DNA of 56,485 nt from Spirochaetales bacterium. Lineage in GTDB: Bacteria; Spirochaetota; Spirochaetia; DSM-2461. The translations under genes and the position numbers were made by a program. This document shows, in pieces, positions 23,345-33,800 of this stretch (positions are counted from its first letter, which is position 1; the number at the start of each line of letters is the position of its first letter). The stretch is taken from assembly GCA_003247135.1 (NCBI GenBank), contig QKAW01000023.1, positions 1 through 56,485 of the forward strand, in the 5' to 3' direction. Under the pieces are notes generated by a model that saw only the letters and a list, made by a program, of their open reading frames with translations, made no database searches and had not been told where the DNA came from.

Positions 23345-26149
23345 CTATTCAGGTTTTAGTGTAACTCTTATATAGTTATCTGGTGTAATATAATTTTTTG
23401 CTACTTTCTTAAATCTATCAAGGTCAATTTTTGTTAGATCCAGATCAGTTATTGATGTAAACTCTCTGTTATTTTCAATACACTCAATTATTGCACTATT
23501 CCAGTAATTATTACTTTTTAGGTTTAGTTCCATGTTTCTTAAATAATTATTTTTTACAGCCAGAATTCCATCTTCATTAAAACTACCATTTTTTACTGTT
23601 GCAAGAAGTTCTAGAGCAGCTTCAGTAAGTTCGTCCTCCCTCCCGGGTTCACAACCAAAGGTAAAACCAAGCTCAAACTCTTTTGCCGGTTCCCTTTTAA
23701 CCGAGGAGAAAACAGAGACTCCATAGGTTCCGCTTAAATTCTCTCGGATTAGAACTCTCAACTCTTCCTCCAGATAGTTTGCTAGTAAATATAGAGTTAA
23801 ATCATCTGCAAAATCACCATTGTAATCTCCTGTAAAAACAAGTTTAACCCTGCTTTTATCCTCCAGGCCTTTAATTATTGTATCTTCTACAATACCCTTT
23901 GGTGGTTTTATCCCTAAATCTAGAGCTTTCTCCCCAATACTATTTCCTTTAACAGAACCAAGATATTTCTCCAAAAGGGGAGTAACACTCTCTTCAGTAA
24001 AAGAGCCAGTAATTACAAATGTAAAATCATCAATATACTTAAAACGCTCATTATAAACTCTTACACACTCTTCAAAATCTGCATCTTTTAATGTTTCAAG
24101 TTTTATTGGTCTGTATCTATAACTACTACTACCTAATAATTCTCTATATCTATCATTAAAAAGAACTTCCGGTGAATTTTCTCTGTTCTTTATATAGTTT
24201 TCAATATTGTTAATTAAAACATTGTAACTTTCTTGACTAAATTCAGGTTTAACAAAGTATAGATGAAGTAGTTGAAGAAGCAGTTCAAAATCTTTTACTG
24301 ATGATGACCCAGTTACTCCCTCTGTATCCATGCCGACCCAGGGTGAAATACCTACATTCTTTCCAGTTATTAGTCTGCCAAGCTCTACTGCATCAAACCC
24401 ATTAATCCCAGAAGATTGAGCAAGGGATGTGGCTAGTAAACCGGAAATATACTCATCATCATTAACAAGGGATAGACCTCCAGGACTTGTTGCGTTTATT
24501 ATAATCTCATCAGCTTTAAAATCTGTTGGTTTTAATATAACTTTAACCCCATTAGAGAGTTCTAAAGTAGTAATATTTAGCTCTTTATTATAATCCCTCT
24601 TAACAGTGTTCCCCTTGGTTACTTCAATATCGAATAGTTCTCTTGTAATCTTTTCTTCTACTCTTTTGTCAAATTTTTTGGTTGAGACACTATTAAAAAT
24701 CCTTGTAAAATCTTCCTTTAGTGGTGGTACTACTCCAGATTTCTCTGGAATCTGAACTGTTAAAACTCTGTCGGTGCCTGTATAAAGCTCGACTGCTCTT
24801 TTGTTAACTGCTTCAAGATTCAATGTTGGCAATATTTCTGCAATTAACTCAACCTCTTTTTCTATACCAACAGTAACACTGCCCTCAGTAATATAAGCTA
24901 CTATTTCATTTACAACAGAGCTGTTTTTATAATTCTCCCTCTCGTTATACTGATTAGTCATTATCATATTAACCAGATCCTTGGCTCTTGTTAGTTCAGC
25001 TTCAGTAAAACCACCCTGTTTAACTTTCTCAATCTCATCAAGTAGTGCTTCAAATCCTGAAACTGTTTTTCCATCTTCAACCTGAAGATTAAAAGTTGTA
25101 ATATCAATCTCTTTAACAAAATCGGAGAATCCCCCGCCCGCATAGATAAATGGTGAGCCTGGTTTTGTATATATCTCTTCCATTCTGCTATTAAACATTA
25201 AAATTGCCAGTAGATCGTTTATATACTCTCTGTAACTATTTTTGCTGTTAAGAACTATTCCTTCTCTTTTTATAAAGTAAGAAATACCGTTATATGTCAT
25301 CTCTTTATCTGCAATTATCTCAATTGCCGTCCCGGGTTTAACAGGAACACTACTATCTACTTTACTCCCTTTTTTATTACTGTTTTTAAAACTGAAATGT
25401 TTAGTAATTTTTTCTTTTACAGATTCGCTGTCAATTGTTCCAACAACAACAACAGACATTAATTCCGGTCTATACCATGTATTATAATAATCCCTGATTC
25501 TCTGTGATGATGCATTTTTAATAATTTCCACATCCCCAATTGGTAATCTTTCCGAGTATCTGGAACCTTGTAGTAATACAGGAATTAATTTGTCCCTATA
25601 ACGCCCCTGGACTCCTCTACCTCCTCTCCACTCTTCTACAATTACACCTCTCTCCTTCTCGATCTCCTGATCATCAAAGGTTATACCATGTGCCCAATCT
25701 TCCAGAATAAGAAATGCATTATCCATTATTTCAGGATCATCTGCAGGGATGGATAACTGATAAACAGTTTCATTAAATGATGTATAGGCATTAATTTCAG
25801 GACCGAAGCCCATTCCAAGGGATTCCAGATATTTGATTAATCTGTCTTTTTCAAAATTCTTTGTACCATTAAAAGCCATGTGTTCTACAAAATGGGCCAG
25901 ACCTCTCTGGTCGTCATCTTCCTGTAATGAACCTGTTTTAATAACTAATCGTAACTCAACTCTATTTTCAGGTTTTTTATTCTCCTTAATAAAGTAACTT
26001 ACCCCATTATTTAAAACACCTGTCTCTATTGCAGGATTAAGTTGAAGCAAATCTGCTTCGGTTTCCGGATTTTTGCCTACTGTTTTACAAGATAGTAATA
26101 CAAGCAGTAGACAAACTAATAATAATTTGTTTTTTAACTCTGTTTTCAC
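23345..26149 (-). CDS. M16 family zinc metallopeptidase lipoprotein
   Basis: A 934-residue peptidase of the insulinase/pitrilysin family with lipoprotein signal (LLSC, Cys21). The inverted zinc motif HFVEH is at residues 86-90 in GLAHFVEHMAFNGT, and the third ligand Glu lies in ERGVIVEEWRGG. Two M16 halves are present; the second (from about 520) lacks the zinc motif, as usual. Expected to degrade peptides in the periplasm. Start is GTG with AAGGAAGG five bases upstream; that site is the arm of a 6-4-6 hairpin. It follows the GGDEF/EAL gene by 66 bases. Confidence 0.9.
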   Translation of the reverse strand: MKTELKNKLLLVCLLLVLLSCKTVGKNPETEADLLQLNPAIETGVLNNGVSYFIKENKKPENRVELRLVIKTGSLQEDDDQRGLAHFVEHMAFNGTKNFEKDRLIKYLESLGMGFGPEINAYTSFNETVYQLSIPADDPEIMDNAFLILEDWAHGITFDDQEIEKERGVIVEEWRGGRGVQGRYRDKLIPVLLQGSRYSERLPIGDVEIIKNASSQRIRDYYNTWYRPELMSVVVVGTIDSESVKEKITKHFSFKNSNKKGSKVDSSVPVKPGTAIEIIADKEMTYNGISYFIKREGIVLNSKNSYREYINDLLAILMFNSRMEEIYTKPGSPFIYAGGGFSDFVKEIDITTFNLQVEDGKTVSGFEALLDEIEKVKQGGFTEAELTRAKDLVNMIMTNQYNERENYKNSSVVNEIVAYITEGSVTVGIEKEVELIAEILPTLNLEAVNKRAVELYTGTDRVLTVQIPEKSGVVPPLKEDFTRIFNSVSTKKFDKRVEEKITRELFDIEVTKGNTVKRDYNKELNITTLELSNGVKVILKPTDFKADEIIINATSPGGLSLVNDDEYISGLLATSLAQSSGINGFDAVELGRLITGKNVGISPWVGMDTEGVTGSSSVKDFELLLQLLHLYFVKPEFSQESYNVLINNIENYIKNRENSPEVLFNDRYRELLGSSSYRYRPIKLETLKDADFEECVRVYNERFKYIDDFTFVITGSFTEESVTPLLEKYLGSVKGNSIGEKALDLGIKPPKGIVEDTIIKGLEDKSRVKLVFTGDYNGDFADDLTLYLLANYLEEELRVLIRENLSGTYGVSVFSSVKREPAKEFELGFTFGCEPGREDELTEAALELLATVKNGSFNEDGILAVKNNYLRNMELNLKSNNYWNSAIIECIENNREFTSITDLDLTKIDLDRFKKVAKNYITPDNYIRVTLKPE

Positions 26150-26155
26150 AATACC

Positions 26156-26171
26156 TTCCTTTATTAAGGAA
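26156..26171 (-). promoter_or_regulatory. Hairpin masking the M16 gene ribosome binding site
   Basis: On the minus strand TTCCTT-AATA-AAGGAA folds into a 6-bp stem whose 3' arm is most of the AAGGAAGG ribosome binding site. It could lower translation. Not a known element. Confidence 0.35.
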
Positions 26172-26215
26172 TATATTTACTTTTTTTAAAATATTATTCA
26201 ACAACTTTTTTTTAT

Positions 26216-27982
26216 CTAACGGACACTCAGTTTACCGGCAAGATTTATTTCTGGTCTGCCAAGATAGAACCCCTGGGCATAATCTATACCAATACTTTTA
26301 ACAAAGTCATATATTTCAACCCGATCAACATGTTCTGCAATTGTTTTAATATTTAACTCTTTAGCAAAGCTAACAATACTTTTTGTTAATGCTTTACTGC
26401 TGTCATCAATATCAATATTCCGGATCAATGAAGCATCTATTTTAACATAGTCTACTCTGAATTTTATTAGATAATTAAAGTTTGAATACCCTGAACCAAA
26501 ATCATCGATAGCAATTTTACACCCAAGTTCTTTAACAATATTAATAAACCAGATAACTTTTGATACATTATCTATCTCACTTGATTCTAAAATCTCAAAG
26601 GTTATTTGATGGCCTAATCCGTATTCTACTATTTTATTAATTAAATAGGTTATTGTCTCTTCATTTGAGAAATCGTCATAGTCGAGATTTAAGGAGAAAT
26701 CTAGACCACACTCTTTAAATAGTGTAAATGTTTTATCTATCATGTTTTTAGTAATTAAATGATATAATTTTACCTGCTTGGATATATCCAGAAACATGTT
26801 AGGGGTATTTAAACAGTTGTCACACTCTATTCTTACCAAGGCCTCATATTTATAGATAGAATTATCATCCAGGGAGTATATAGGCTGATATAGTGGCATT
26901 ACCTTATCCTTATTAAGGCACTGTTTCAGTTTTTTAATTGATTCCTGATTATTCTTATACTCTTGTAAAAGATCCATGGTTGGATCAAAAAGTAGAATAT
27001 TTTTTTTTAACTCCTTGGCTCTTTTTAGGGCCATATCAGCATCTTCCAAAATGTTGTAGACTCCCTGTTGTAATCCAATTGTAAATGTGGGATAAATTTC
27101 TACAGAATTTATCTCTATTGCCTCACTTAAATAGAAAAGTAGTTTATTATAGAAAACCCGATCAACACCATTACTTTTTTTTGTAATAGTACAAATAGCA
27201 AACTCATCGGCATGCATTTTATAAAGCCTTATTTTTGAATTTCCACTTATAAAACTGCTTAACTTATAAGCTATATGTTTTAGAAACTCATCTCCCACTT
27301 TAGTTCCGTAGAGATTATTAACATTTTTAAAATTATCCATATTAATAAGAGCCAAGGTTCTATAGACACCATCTTCCATATCGACCAGTAGAGCATTTCT
27401 ATTGGGCAATCCAGTTAAATAATCTGTATATAGTTGTTCTTTTATCTTTATATTTTTAGCTCTGGCTGAACGTGCATAGATATATGTCATAAATGACAGC
27501 AGAACAAAAACTATTAATTGTGAAGTATTTAATCTGTTTACAAGTTCATTATCTGAAAATTTTACAATCAGATTAATGATAAGGATTAAAATTGAAACTG
27601 TGATGTAAATTACACTTCTTCCTATAGATTGAGTATAAAAGACAATTAATGGTAATAAAAGTATCCACACTTTTCCGGCAAACACAGAATCTTTTTTAAA
27701 AAAAAGGATCTCTGTACATAATAGTGTAAAACCAATAATAGATATTATTAAATTGTTAAAAAGACGTCCTCTTACCTCTATATATATGTAGTCAACAATA
27801 AGAAGTGCCGCTGTAACAAAACATGCATAACCTGTGGGCTTTGTTCCCAATTTAAAGATATTATATACTGCATAACCTGAAAGAACCAGAATACAGAGAA
27901 TAAGAACTAACCGTACATATATATATCTATTTTTTTTATCAAAAATATCAAAGTGAATACTATCAGAATCCAAATTATGCAT
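26216..27982 (-). CDS. Membrane GGDEF/EAL protein, probable c-di-GMP phosphodiesterase
   Basis: 588 residues: six or so transmembrane helices (20-170), GGDEF domain (about 180-325) and EAL domain (about 335-585). The GGDEF signature is MHADEF, so cyclase activity is unlikely. The EAL domain keeps the catalytic set: EALVR, the Asn in SLNLDYDDF, Glu in FEILESSEID, DDFGSGYSN, lysine in YVKIDASLI, AEHVDR and QGFYLGRP, so c-di-GMP hydrolysis is expected. Together with the PilZ protein at 46950 it points to c-di-GMP control, in spirochaetes typically of motility. TAGAAT lies five bases before ATG. Confidence 0.88.
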   Translation of the reverse strand: MHNLDSDSIHFDIFDKKNRYIYVRLVLILCILVLSGYAVYNIFKLGTKPTGYACFVTAALLIVDYIYIEVRGRLFNNLIISIIGFTLLCTEILFFKKDSVFAGKVWILLLPLIVFYTQSIGRSVIYITVSILILIINLIVKFSDNELVNRLNTSQLIVFVLLSFMTYIYARSARAKNIKIKEQLYTDYLTGLPNRNALLVDMEDGVYRTLALINMDNFKNVNNLYGTKVGDEFLKHIAYKLSSFISGNSKIRLYKMHADEFAICTITKKSNGVDRVFYNKLLFYLSEAIEINSVEIYPTFTIGLQQGVYNILEDADMALKRAKELKKNILLFDPTMDLLQEYKNNQESIKKLKQCLNKDKVMPLYQPIYSLDDNSIYKYEALVRIECDNCLNTPNMFLDISKQVKLYHLITKNMIDKTFTLFKECGLDFSLNLDYDDFSNEETITYLINKIVEYGLGHQITFEILESSEIDNVSKVIWFINIVKELGCKIAIDDFGSGYSNFNYLIKFRVDYVKIDASLIRNIDIDDSSKALTKSIVSFAKELNIKTIAEHVDRVEIYDFVKSIGIDYAQGFYLGRPEINLAGKLSVR

Positions 27983-28032
27983 ACAATATTCTATCCCGAT
28001 TTTTTAAAAGTTACCACATTTTTATTATAAAT

Positions 28033-28057
28033 AAAAAACACCTCCTAAGAGGTGTTT
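28033..28057 (-). terminator. Terminator of the porin-like gene
   Basis: On the minus strand AAACACCTC (28057-28049) pairs with GAGGTGTTT (28044-28036) around a 4-nt loop, followed by T-rich sequence. Classic strong terminator, 25 bases after the gene's stop. Confidence 0.85.
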
Positions 28058-28081
28058 AATAAACTCTAACTCAATTAAGAA

Positions 28082-29476
28082 TTATAGAGATATTTTAGCT
28101 CCAACGTAGAATGTTCCCATAGCTGTTGGAGTAGTTGTTTTGAAACCAGAGTAGTTAATTGTAAATACTGTGTTTTCAATTGTTGTTAATTCACTTGATA
28201 AGTCGATGTTAAGTTTGTTTAATGCAAATGAAGTTTTTCCATCCATTAAAGTAGTTTCAACTGCAACGTTTACACCAGCAACTGGTTTAACACCAACATT
28301 AAAGTTGATTTTGTCGCCATCTTTTTTGATTACGTTATTTAAGTTTAATGTAACGTTGTACATAGCTGCTGTCCAGTCTAATTTAAGTGAGAAATCCATA
28401 TCAGATTTCATTTCACCTAATGAAGAACCAACTGTAACTTTAGCTGTACCAGCATCTAAAGTATAAGCAACGTTTGCATTTAATTTAGTACCTGTATAAT
28501 CTGCAGATAGTGTAGAAGCTAAAGCCTTAGCAACTGTAATATAGTGGAAATCTAAACCTAATGCTAATGCACCAGCAGAGAAAGCAACTGCAGGAAGTGC
28601 TTCCATAGCAGAACCATCTTTAGCCATTAAATAGTCAAATGGAACAGTAATTGTTAAACCTTCCATTGGTTTTGAAACAACTTTAACAGCAACACCTGTT
28701 TTTTTAGCAGTTGCATCTAATGTAGCTGTAGCACTTGTTCCCATTTGGAAATCTAATGTAAAAATGTCACCAGCTGTATACATTGCTTTTGCACCAACCA
28801 TATAACCATCTTTATCTTCAGCAGCTTTAGTCACTTGACCAACTTCAGCTGTTTTTACAATTTTTTTATCAGCTATAACATCTGTTTTACCTTCGTATGT
28901 AGCATCAACTTTTGCTGAAACTTCTGGTCTTACATAACCTGCAGTTTCATTTGCAACAGTTAATTCAGCAGATAACATATCGTTTTTATATCCTACAGAT
29001 ACACCGTTTTCTTCACCAAAAGTAGGATTAACCCAGTAGTTTTTATCTCCGCTAGCAAAGTTTGCTGCTAAACCTGTTCTGTTACCAATTGTTGCATAAA
29101 CACCGTTAGCGAAATCAATTTTTGCAGAAATTGAAGCATCTGTTCCTTTAGCAAAATCTTTTTCACCTGTTGTTTCTGTATAATCTCTTAATCTACCATC
29201 ATCGTTAAATGTATCTAAGTCAAAGTTAAAAGATAGTGATGGACCAGTAATTGAAGCTGAACCAAATGCATCTTCACCAGTTGAAGCTTTAGTTTCGCTA
29301 GTAACAACTGGAACTTTTACTGTTACAGAAGTTGATGTCTCAAATCCGTTAGTTTTGTCGTCTAGGTTAACTCCCCATTTAGTTTCAGCAGAACCTGAGA
29401 TTGTAGGTGCTAACTGAGCAAATGCAGAACTTGTTAATACTACTAATGTAGCTAAAAGAGCAATAGCTTTTTTCAT
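28082..29476 (-). CDS. Major outer-membrane porin-like protein
   Basis: A 464-residue protein with signal peptide MKKAIALLATLVVLTSSAFAQ and a mature part of alternating beta pattern, rich in Ala, Thr, Lys and Gly, low in Cys. ATG 29476 is preceded by GGAGG, so the open frame upstream to 29512 is not used. The codon usage is restricted and even (GCT, GTT, AAA, ACT), as seen for highly expressed genes such as enolase here. Its size and style are those of abundant spirochaete outer-membrane proteins; pore function is inferred. It has its own consensus-like promoter with an operator palindrome and its own terminator. Confidence 0.7.
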   Translation of the reverse strand: MKKAIALLATLVVLTSSAFAQLAPTISGSAETKWGVNLDDKTNGFETSTSVTVKVPVVTSETKASTGEDAFGSASITGPSLSFNFDLDTFNDDGRLRDYTETTGEKDFAKGTDASISAKIDFANGVYATIGNRTGLAANFASGDKNYWVNPTFGEENGVSVGYKNDMLSAELTVANETAGYVRPEVSAKVDATYEGKTDVIADKKIVKTAEVGQVTKAAEDKDGYMVGAKAMYTAGDIFTLDFQMGTSATATLDATAKKTGVAVKVVSKPMEGLTITVPFDYLMAKDGSAMEALPAVAFSAGALALGLDFHYITVAKALASTLSADYTGTKLNANVAYTLDAGTAKVTVGSSLGEMKSDMDFSLKLDWTAAMYNVTLNLNNVIKKDGDKINFNVGVKPVAGVNVAVETTLMDGKTSFALNKLNIDLSSELTTIENTVFTINYSGFKTTTPTAMGTFYVGAKISL

Positions 29477-29554
29477 TTTTTTATTTCCTCCAGTTAATTG
29501 AATAAAGGACATAACAAACTGTTATGCTTATCCCTTCTTTTTTTTAACTTATTG

Positions 29555-29570
29555 GCAATGTTACCATTGC
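29555..29570 (-). promoter_or_regulatory. Palindromic operator over the -10 box of the porin-like gene
   Basis: GCAATG-GTAA-CATTGC, a perfect 6-4-6 inverted repeat, covers the whole -10 box. A bound dimer would block RNA polymerase, so repression is likely. The regulator is unknown. Confidence 0.5.
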
Positions 29571-29586
29571 ACTTAATAGCTGTCAA
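29558..29586 (-). promoter_or_regulatory. Sigma-70 promoter of the porin-like gene
   Basis: Perfect -35 TTGACA (29586-29581), 17-nt spacer, -10 TAACAT (29563-29558). It gives a 5' leader of about 75 nt before ATG 29476. Confidence 0.65.
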
Positions 29587-29709
29587 CAAAAAATATTTCA
29601 TTTTTTATTGGGGATTATGTTAAAAGTTGGTTAAAACAAGGTTTTATAAATACATATTTTTAAAAAGTGTCAGTATAAAGTTTAATTTTAACTTTTTTCT
29701 TCCCTTTAT

Positions 29710-29738
29710 TTGACTATTTTATTCAATATATATAGGAT
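29710..29738 (+). promoter_or_regulatory. Candidate promoter of ilvE
   Basis: TTGACT (29710-29715), 17-nt spacer, TAGGAT (29733-29738); 31 bases before ATG. Confidence 0.45.
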
Positions 29739-29769
29739 TAATACAAATTTATTTCATTAAGGAATTTAT

Positions 29770-30855
29770 ATGGCATTTACACTTAGCGTACACCCCTTTA
29801 TTTACGTTGCAAAATATAATAATGGCACTTGGGAAGACAAACTTTTAGAACAGGAACACTTAAGTTTTGAACAGGAACAACAACTGTCCGAGGCTGACAA
29901 AAACAGCCTGCTAATTAAAAGAAATCAGATTAAAGGTCTACCACTGGTAAATTTTACTACACAATATGGATTAGGTTGTTTTGAAGGTGTTAAAGCTTAC
30001 CCTCAAAAAGATGGTTCAATAAAAGTTTTCAGACCCGATGAGAATGCACAGAGAATGAAAAACTCCATGGAAGGGCTGCTAATGCCTGGAATCTCTCCTG
30101 AAATGCTTCAAAAAGGAGTAATGGATAGTGTTAGGGAAAATGACCGAATAGGTTTTCTACCTAAATATAATAGTGCCTGGGAAGCTAATAATTTTATTAC
30201 TGCAGATGCTGTTTATATAAGACCATTTACCTATGCTGAACCAGGTATTGGACTTGGAATTTCTGTATCTCCATGGGTTATCTCAGTTTCTACTAATGTT
30301 AGTGGTTATTTTAAAGAGGGTATGAAAAGCAGAGCTATAGTTACAGATAAAGTTAGAGCAACAACAGGTGGAACAGGATGGATAAAAACAGCATCAAACT
30401 ATGTAGTTCCAATTCTTGTAAAAAAAGCTGCTGAAAAAGATGGCTTTATGGAAGCCATTTTTCTTGATCCCGATGAACATAAATTTATAGAGGAAGGATC
30501 AAGCTGTAATATCTTCTTTAGACTAAAAAATGGAAATTTGGTAACACCTCAGCTTGGGGATACAATTCTGCCAGGTATAACCAGAAAGTCTGTTATTACT
30601 CTTGCAAAGGATATGGGAGTAACTGTTGAAGAGAGAAAAATCTCTATTGATGAAGTTATGCTAGAGGCTGAAGAAGTTTTTGTAACTGGAACAGCAGCAG
30701 GAGTAACCCACCTGGGATCATTTACCTATAAAGGCAAAGAGAAGGTTTTTGGTAATGGAAATATTGGAGAGTTATCCTATAAACTGCAGACAACACTTAA
30801 AGGTATTCAGTATGGTGTGTTAGAAGATAAATTTAACTGGATGTTTAAAATATAG
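29770..30855 (+). CDS. ilvE: Branched-chain amino acid aminotransferase
   Basis: A 361-residue fold-type IV PLP enzyme that interconverts Leu, Ile, Val and their 2-oxo acids with glutamate. It has the length and layout of the BCAT-II subgroup: YGLGCFEGVKAY, VYIRPF, then TGGTGWIKTASNY with the PLP lysine, FIEEGSSCNIFF, and TILPGITRKSV; TGTAAGVTHLGSF closes the phosphate site. AAGGAA lies eight bases before the ATG. It is monocistronic and convergent with the large TPR gene, whose stop begins two bases on. Confidence 0.92.
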   Translation: MAFTLSVHPFIYVAKYNNGTWEDKLLEQEHLSFEQEQQLSEADKNSLLIKRNQIKGLPLVNFTTQYGLGCFEGVKAYPQKDGSIKVFRPDENAQRMKNSMEGLLMPGISPEMLQKGVMDSVRENDRIGFLPKYNSAWEANNFITADAVYIRPFTYAEPGIGLGISVSPWVISVSTNVSGYFKEGMKSRAIVTDKVRATTGGTGWIKTASNYVVPILVKKAAEKDGFMEAIFLDPDEHKFIEEGSSCNIFFRLKNGNLVTPQLGDTILPGITRKSVITLAKDMGVTVEERKISIDEVMLEAEEVFVTGTAAGVTHLGSFTYKGKEKVFGNGNIGELSYKLQTTLKGIQYGVLEDKFNWMFKI

Positions 30856-30856
30856 T

Positions 30857-33800
30857 CTAGTTCTTATTCTGCTGAACAGATGCAACTATTCCCAGGTTTA
30901 GATCTTTAAAATCCTTGGGAATAGCATTATACATTAAAAGTTCCATATTTTTAGTAGGATACAGTACAGCTTTTGTATTGTAGTATGCTAAATCCTTGAG
31001 ACCAGACCTAATAAGAAGTTCTGGGTCTCTTGTTAGATAGTCGTAATACTCTGTCGATTTTGTAAAAGCCATTCCAACTTCAGGTAAAGCTGTGTCCCCC
31101 TTGAGTTTATACAGATTAACCCCAATATTGTTATATAACCTTATATAGTTCTCAAGTAATGCCAAATGAGACTGATTATCCGCAGGATAGAGAGTTTCAT
31201 TCTCTTCCTCAATTTTTTGCAGATACCTTAGGTGCATATTGTAATAGGTTAAAGCGGAGCTGTAACTTCCTCGAAATGCAAGAGTATTTGCCTTAGCAAA
31301 CATTACCTGTTCTCTATTCTCTTTAATGTTCTCTGAAGCATGGAAAGAGACAAGTGCTGACTCCATATCATTATTCTGATAATTTATAAATCCTTTCTTG
31401 TATGAGAGTTCCGGTGTGGAATAACTGTTTTCCTCTGCCAGTGTGTAGAGATTCTTTGCTGAGTTGTAGCTGTTTCCGGCATAGTAAAAAATATCTCCAT
31501 ATCCGGCATAGATTTTTCCGAATTTTTCATCTTTTTCAACAAAGTTTCTTTCAAGAAGATTTTCATAAATTGTGGATGCTTCCTTATAGTTTTTCTCAGC
31601 AGCTAGATACATCTCATCCTTGGAATAGAGATCTCCCAGAATTCTTTTTGTATCTACCAGTGAGGATAACTCCTCTTTTGTCAGTTCTCCACCATATTCA
31701 TAGTAGAAAATAGCATTTCTGGCAGCCTTTTCCACCTCTCTGTAATTGTCTATTGATGCAAAATAACGGGCTAGCTGATAGTGTAGATTAGGGTTTCTGG
31801 AATTATCATTTAAACCTCTAAAGAGTGTCTCCCTTACGTTATCCACAATTCCCTTATCCATAAGGTATCCGGCCATTTTTGCATAGATATCCCCATCAAC
31901 CTTAATATCAGAACTTATTTCGAACATTCTTCTGTAATTTTTAACTTCCTGCAGATTATCTGTCTCTATAAAATAGTTTAGATACTTAAATAGAATATCC
32001 GGTTTTGGGCCATATTTATTCATTGTTTCAGCATACCATAACCTGGCTTCTTCATAGTATTTGCTGTTATAGGTTGCCCACTTCATATAGATATCCCCAA
32101 GGGTTACCATTAGTTCGTAATCTCTGTAACCATGATTAACGTAATCCAGTAAGAAGTTGGCAGCTTTTTCAAACTCCCCCTCTTCAAAGGCTTTCATCCA
32201 GGAATATTTTAATATTGCACCCAAATCTGATGAATTTTCATTTATTATCTGTAAATATATTTTTTCTGCATAATTATAGGCTTTTCTTTCCAGATAGGTA
32301 TCTGCGTATATATGATACCACTTACTCTTTCTGTGTACATTAAATGAATCCATAAAAGAGTCGAAGGCCTCTTCATATCTGTCCTGCAGAATTAGTTCAT
32401 ATCCATTTTTATAAATGTTTTCTGATTTTACAACCTTATATACAAAAAAGTAGCCTGCAAGGAATAACAGTGAACCAAGAATAGTTATTGGGAAAATCCA
32501 TTTTAACTTTGGAAAAACAACATTTATAAGAATATAGGAGAACTTCTGCTTCTGTTTTTCAAAATCCAGAGCAGTAAGCTTTACAAAAGCTGGAGAAACT
32601 TTTACATTGTGTCCCAGTTTTTTGTTAACAAATTTAACAATATCCTTAATTGGAGCATCATCTATTAAAAGAGTAACTAACTCTTCCAGTTTTGGTCCAA
32701 ATAGTCCATTCTCTGCAACTTCCTCCTCTATAACCATTCTTAGGTTCAGGGGTAGGTTTCTTAAGGTATTTTTTATCTGTTCAAATTCTTCTTTGGTATA
32801 TGTTATTTCCTCTTTCTGAAGAATTTCTTCCTCTTCCTTGTCTTCAAACTCTTCAAGAACCAAAGATGAACTTGTATCCTCTTTATCGAAATTGAAACTG
32901 TCACCAAAGTCTCCTAAGGAGAATTCATCCTCTTCATCATCGTCAAGGGATCCGAATTCTTCTTCCAGAACTTCATCTTCAATAGATAGGGAGCCGAAAC
33001 CTGTGTCATCCGGGAGTTCATCAATTTCGTTTACATCATCTATCTCTTCGATATCTTCTATATCTATATCTTGTATACCAAGATCATCATCCAGTGTATC
33101 TGGTGAGGTATCAAGATCTTCATCGGAGATATCACTGAGTTCTTCCAGGTCATCAAATTCCTCGATGTCATCAAGGTCCTCGATCTCTTCCAAATCCTCA
33201 AAGGAATCTAAATCTGATACAGTGTCGGATTCATCATCTAAGGAGTCTACGTACTCTATTGAGTCTAAATCTTGGGTACTGCCAAAGTCATCTAAATTAA
33301 GTGAGGTGTCCAGATCATCATCTAAAGAATTTATGTCCTCTATTGAGTCTAAATCTTCGGTACTGCCAAAGTCATCTAAATTAAGTGAGGTGTCTAAATC
33401 ATCATCTAAAGAATCTAAATCCTCTATTGGGTCTAAATCTTCAGTATTGTCGAAACTATCTAAATTAAGTGAGGTGTCCAGATCGTCATCTAAGTTATCT
33501 ACATCCTCTATTGAGTCTAAATCTTGGGTATTGTCGAAACTATCTAAATTAAGTGAGGTGTCTAGATCATCATCTAAGGTATCTACATCCTCTATTGAGT
33601 CTAAATCTTCGGTATTGTCGAAATTATCTAAATTAAGTGAGGTGTCCAGATCATCATCTAAAGAATCTACATCCTCTATTGAGTCAAAATCTTGGGTACT
33701 GCCAAAGTCATCTAAATTAAGTGAAGAGTCAAAATCATCATCTATAGAATCTATGCCCTCTGTGGAGTCTAAATCTTCGTTATTGTCGAAACTATCTAAA

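Noticed and set aside
28170..28466. Plus-strand open frame opposite the porin gene
   Set aside because: Shadow frame in a gene with strong codon bias; no ribosome binding site or family match.
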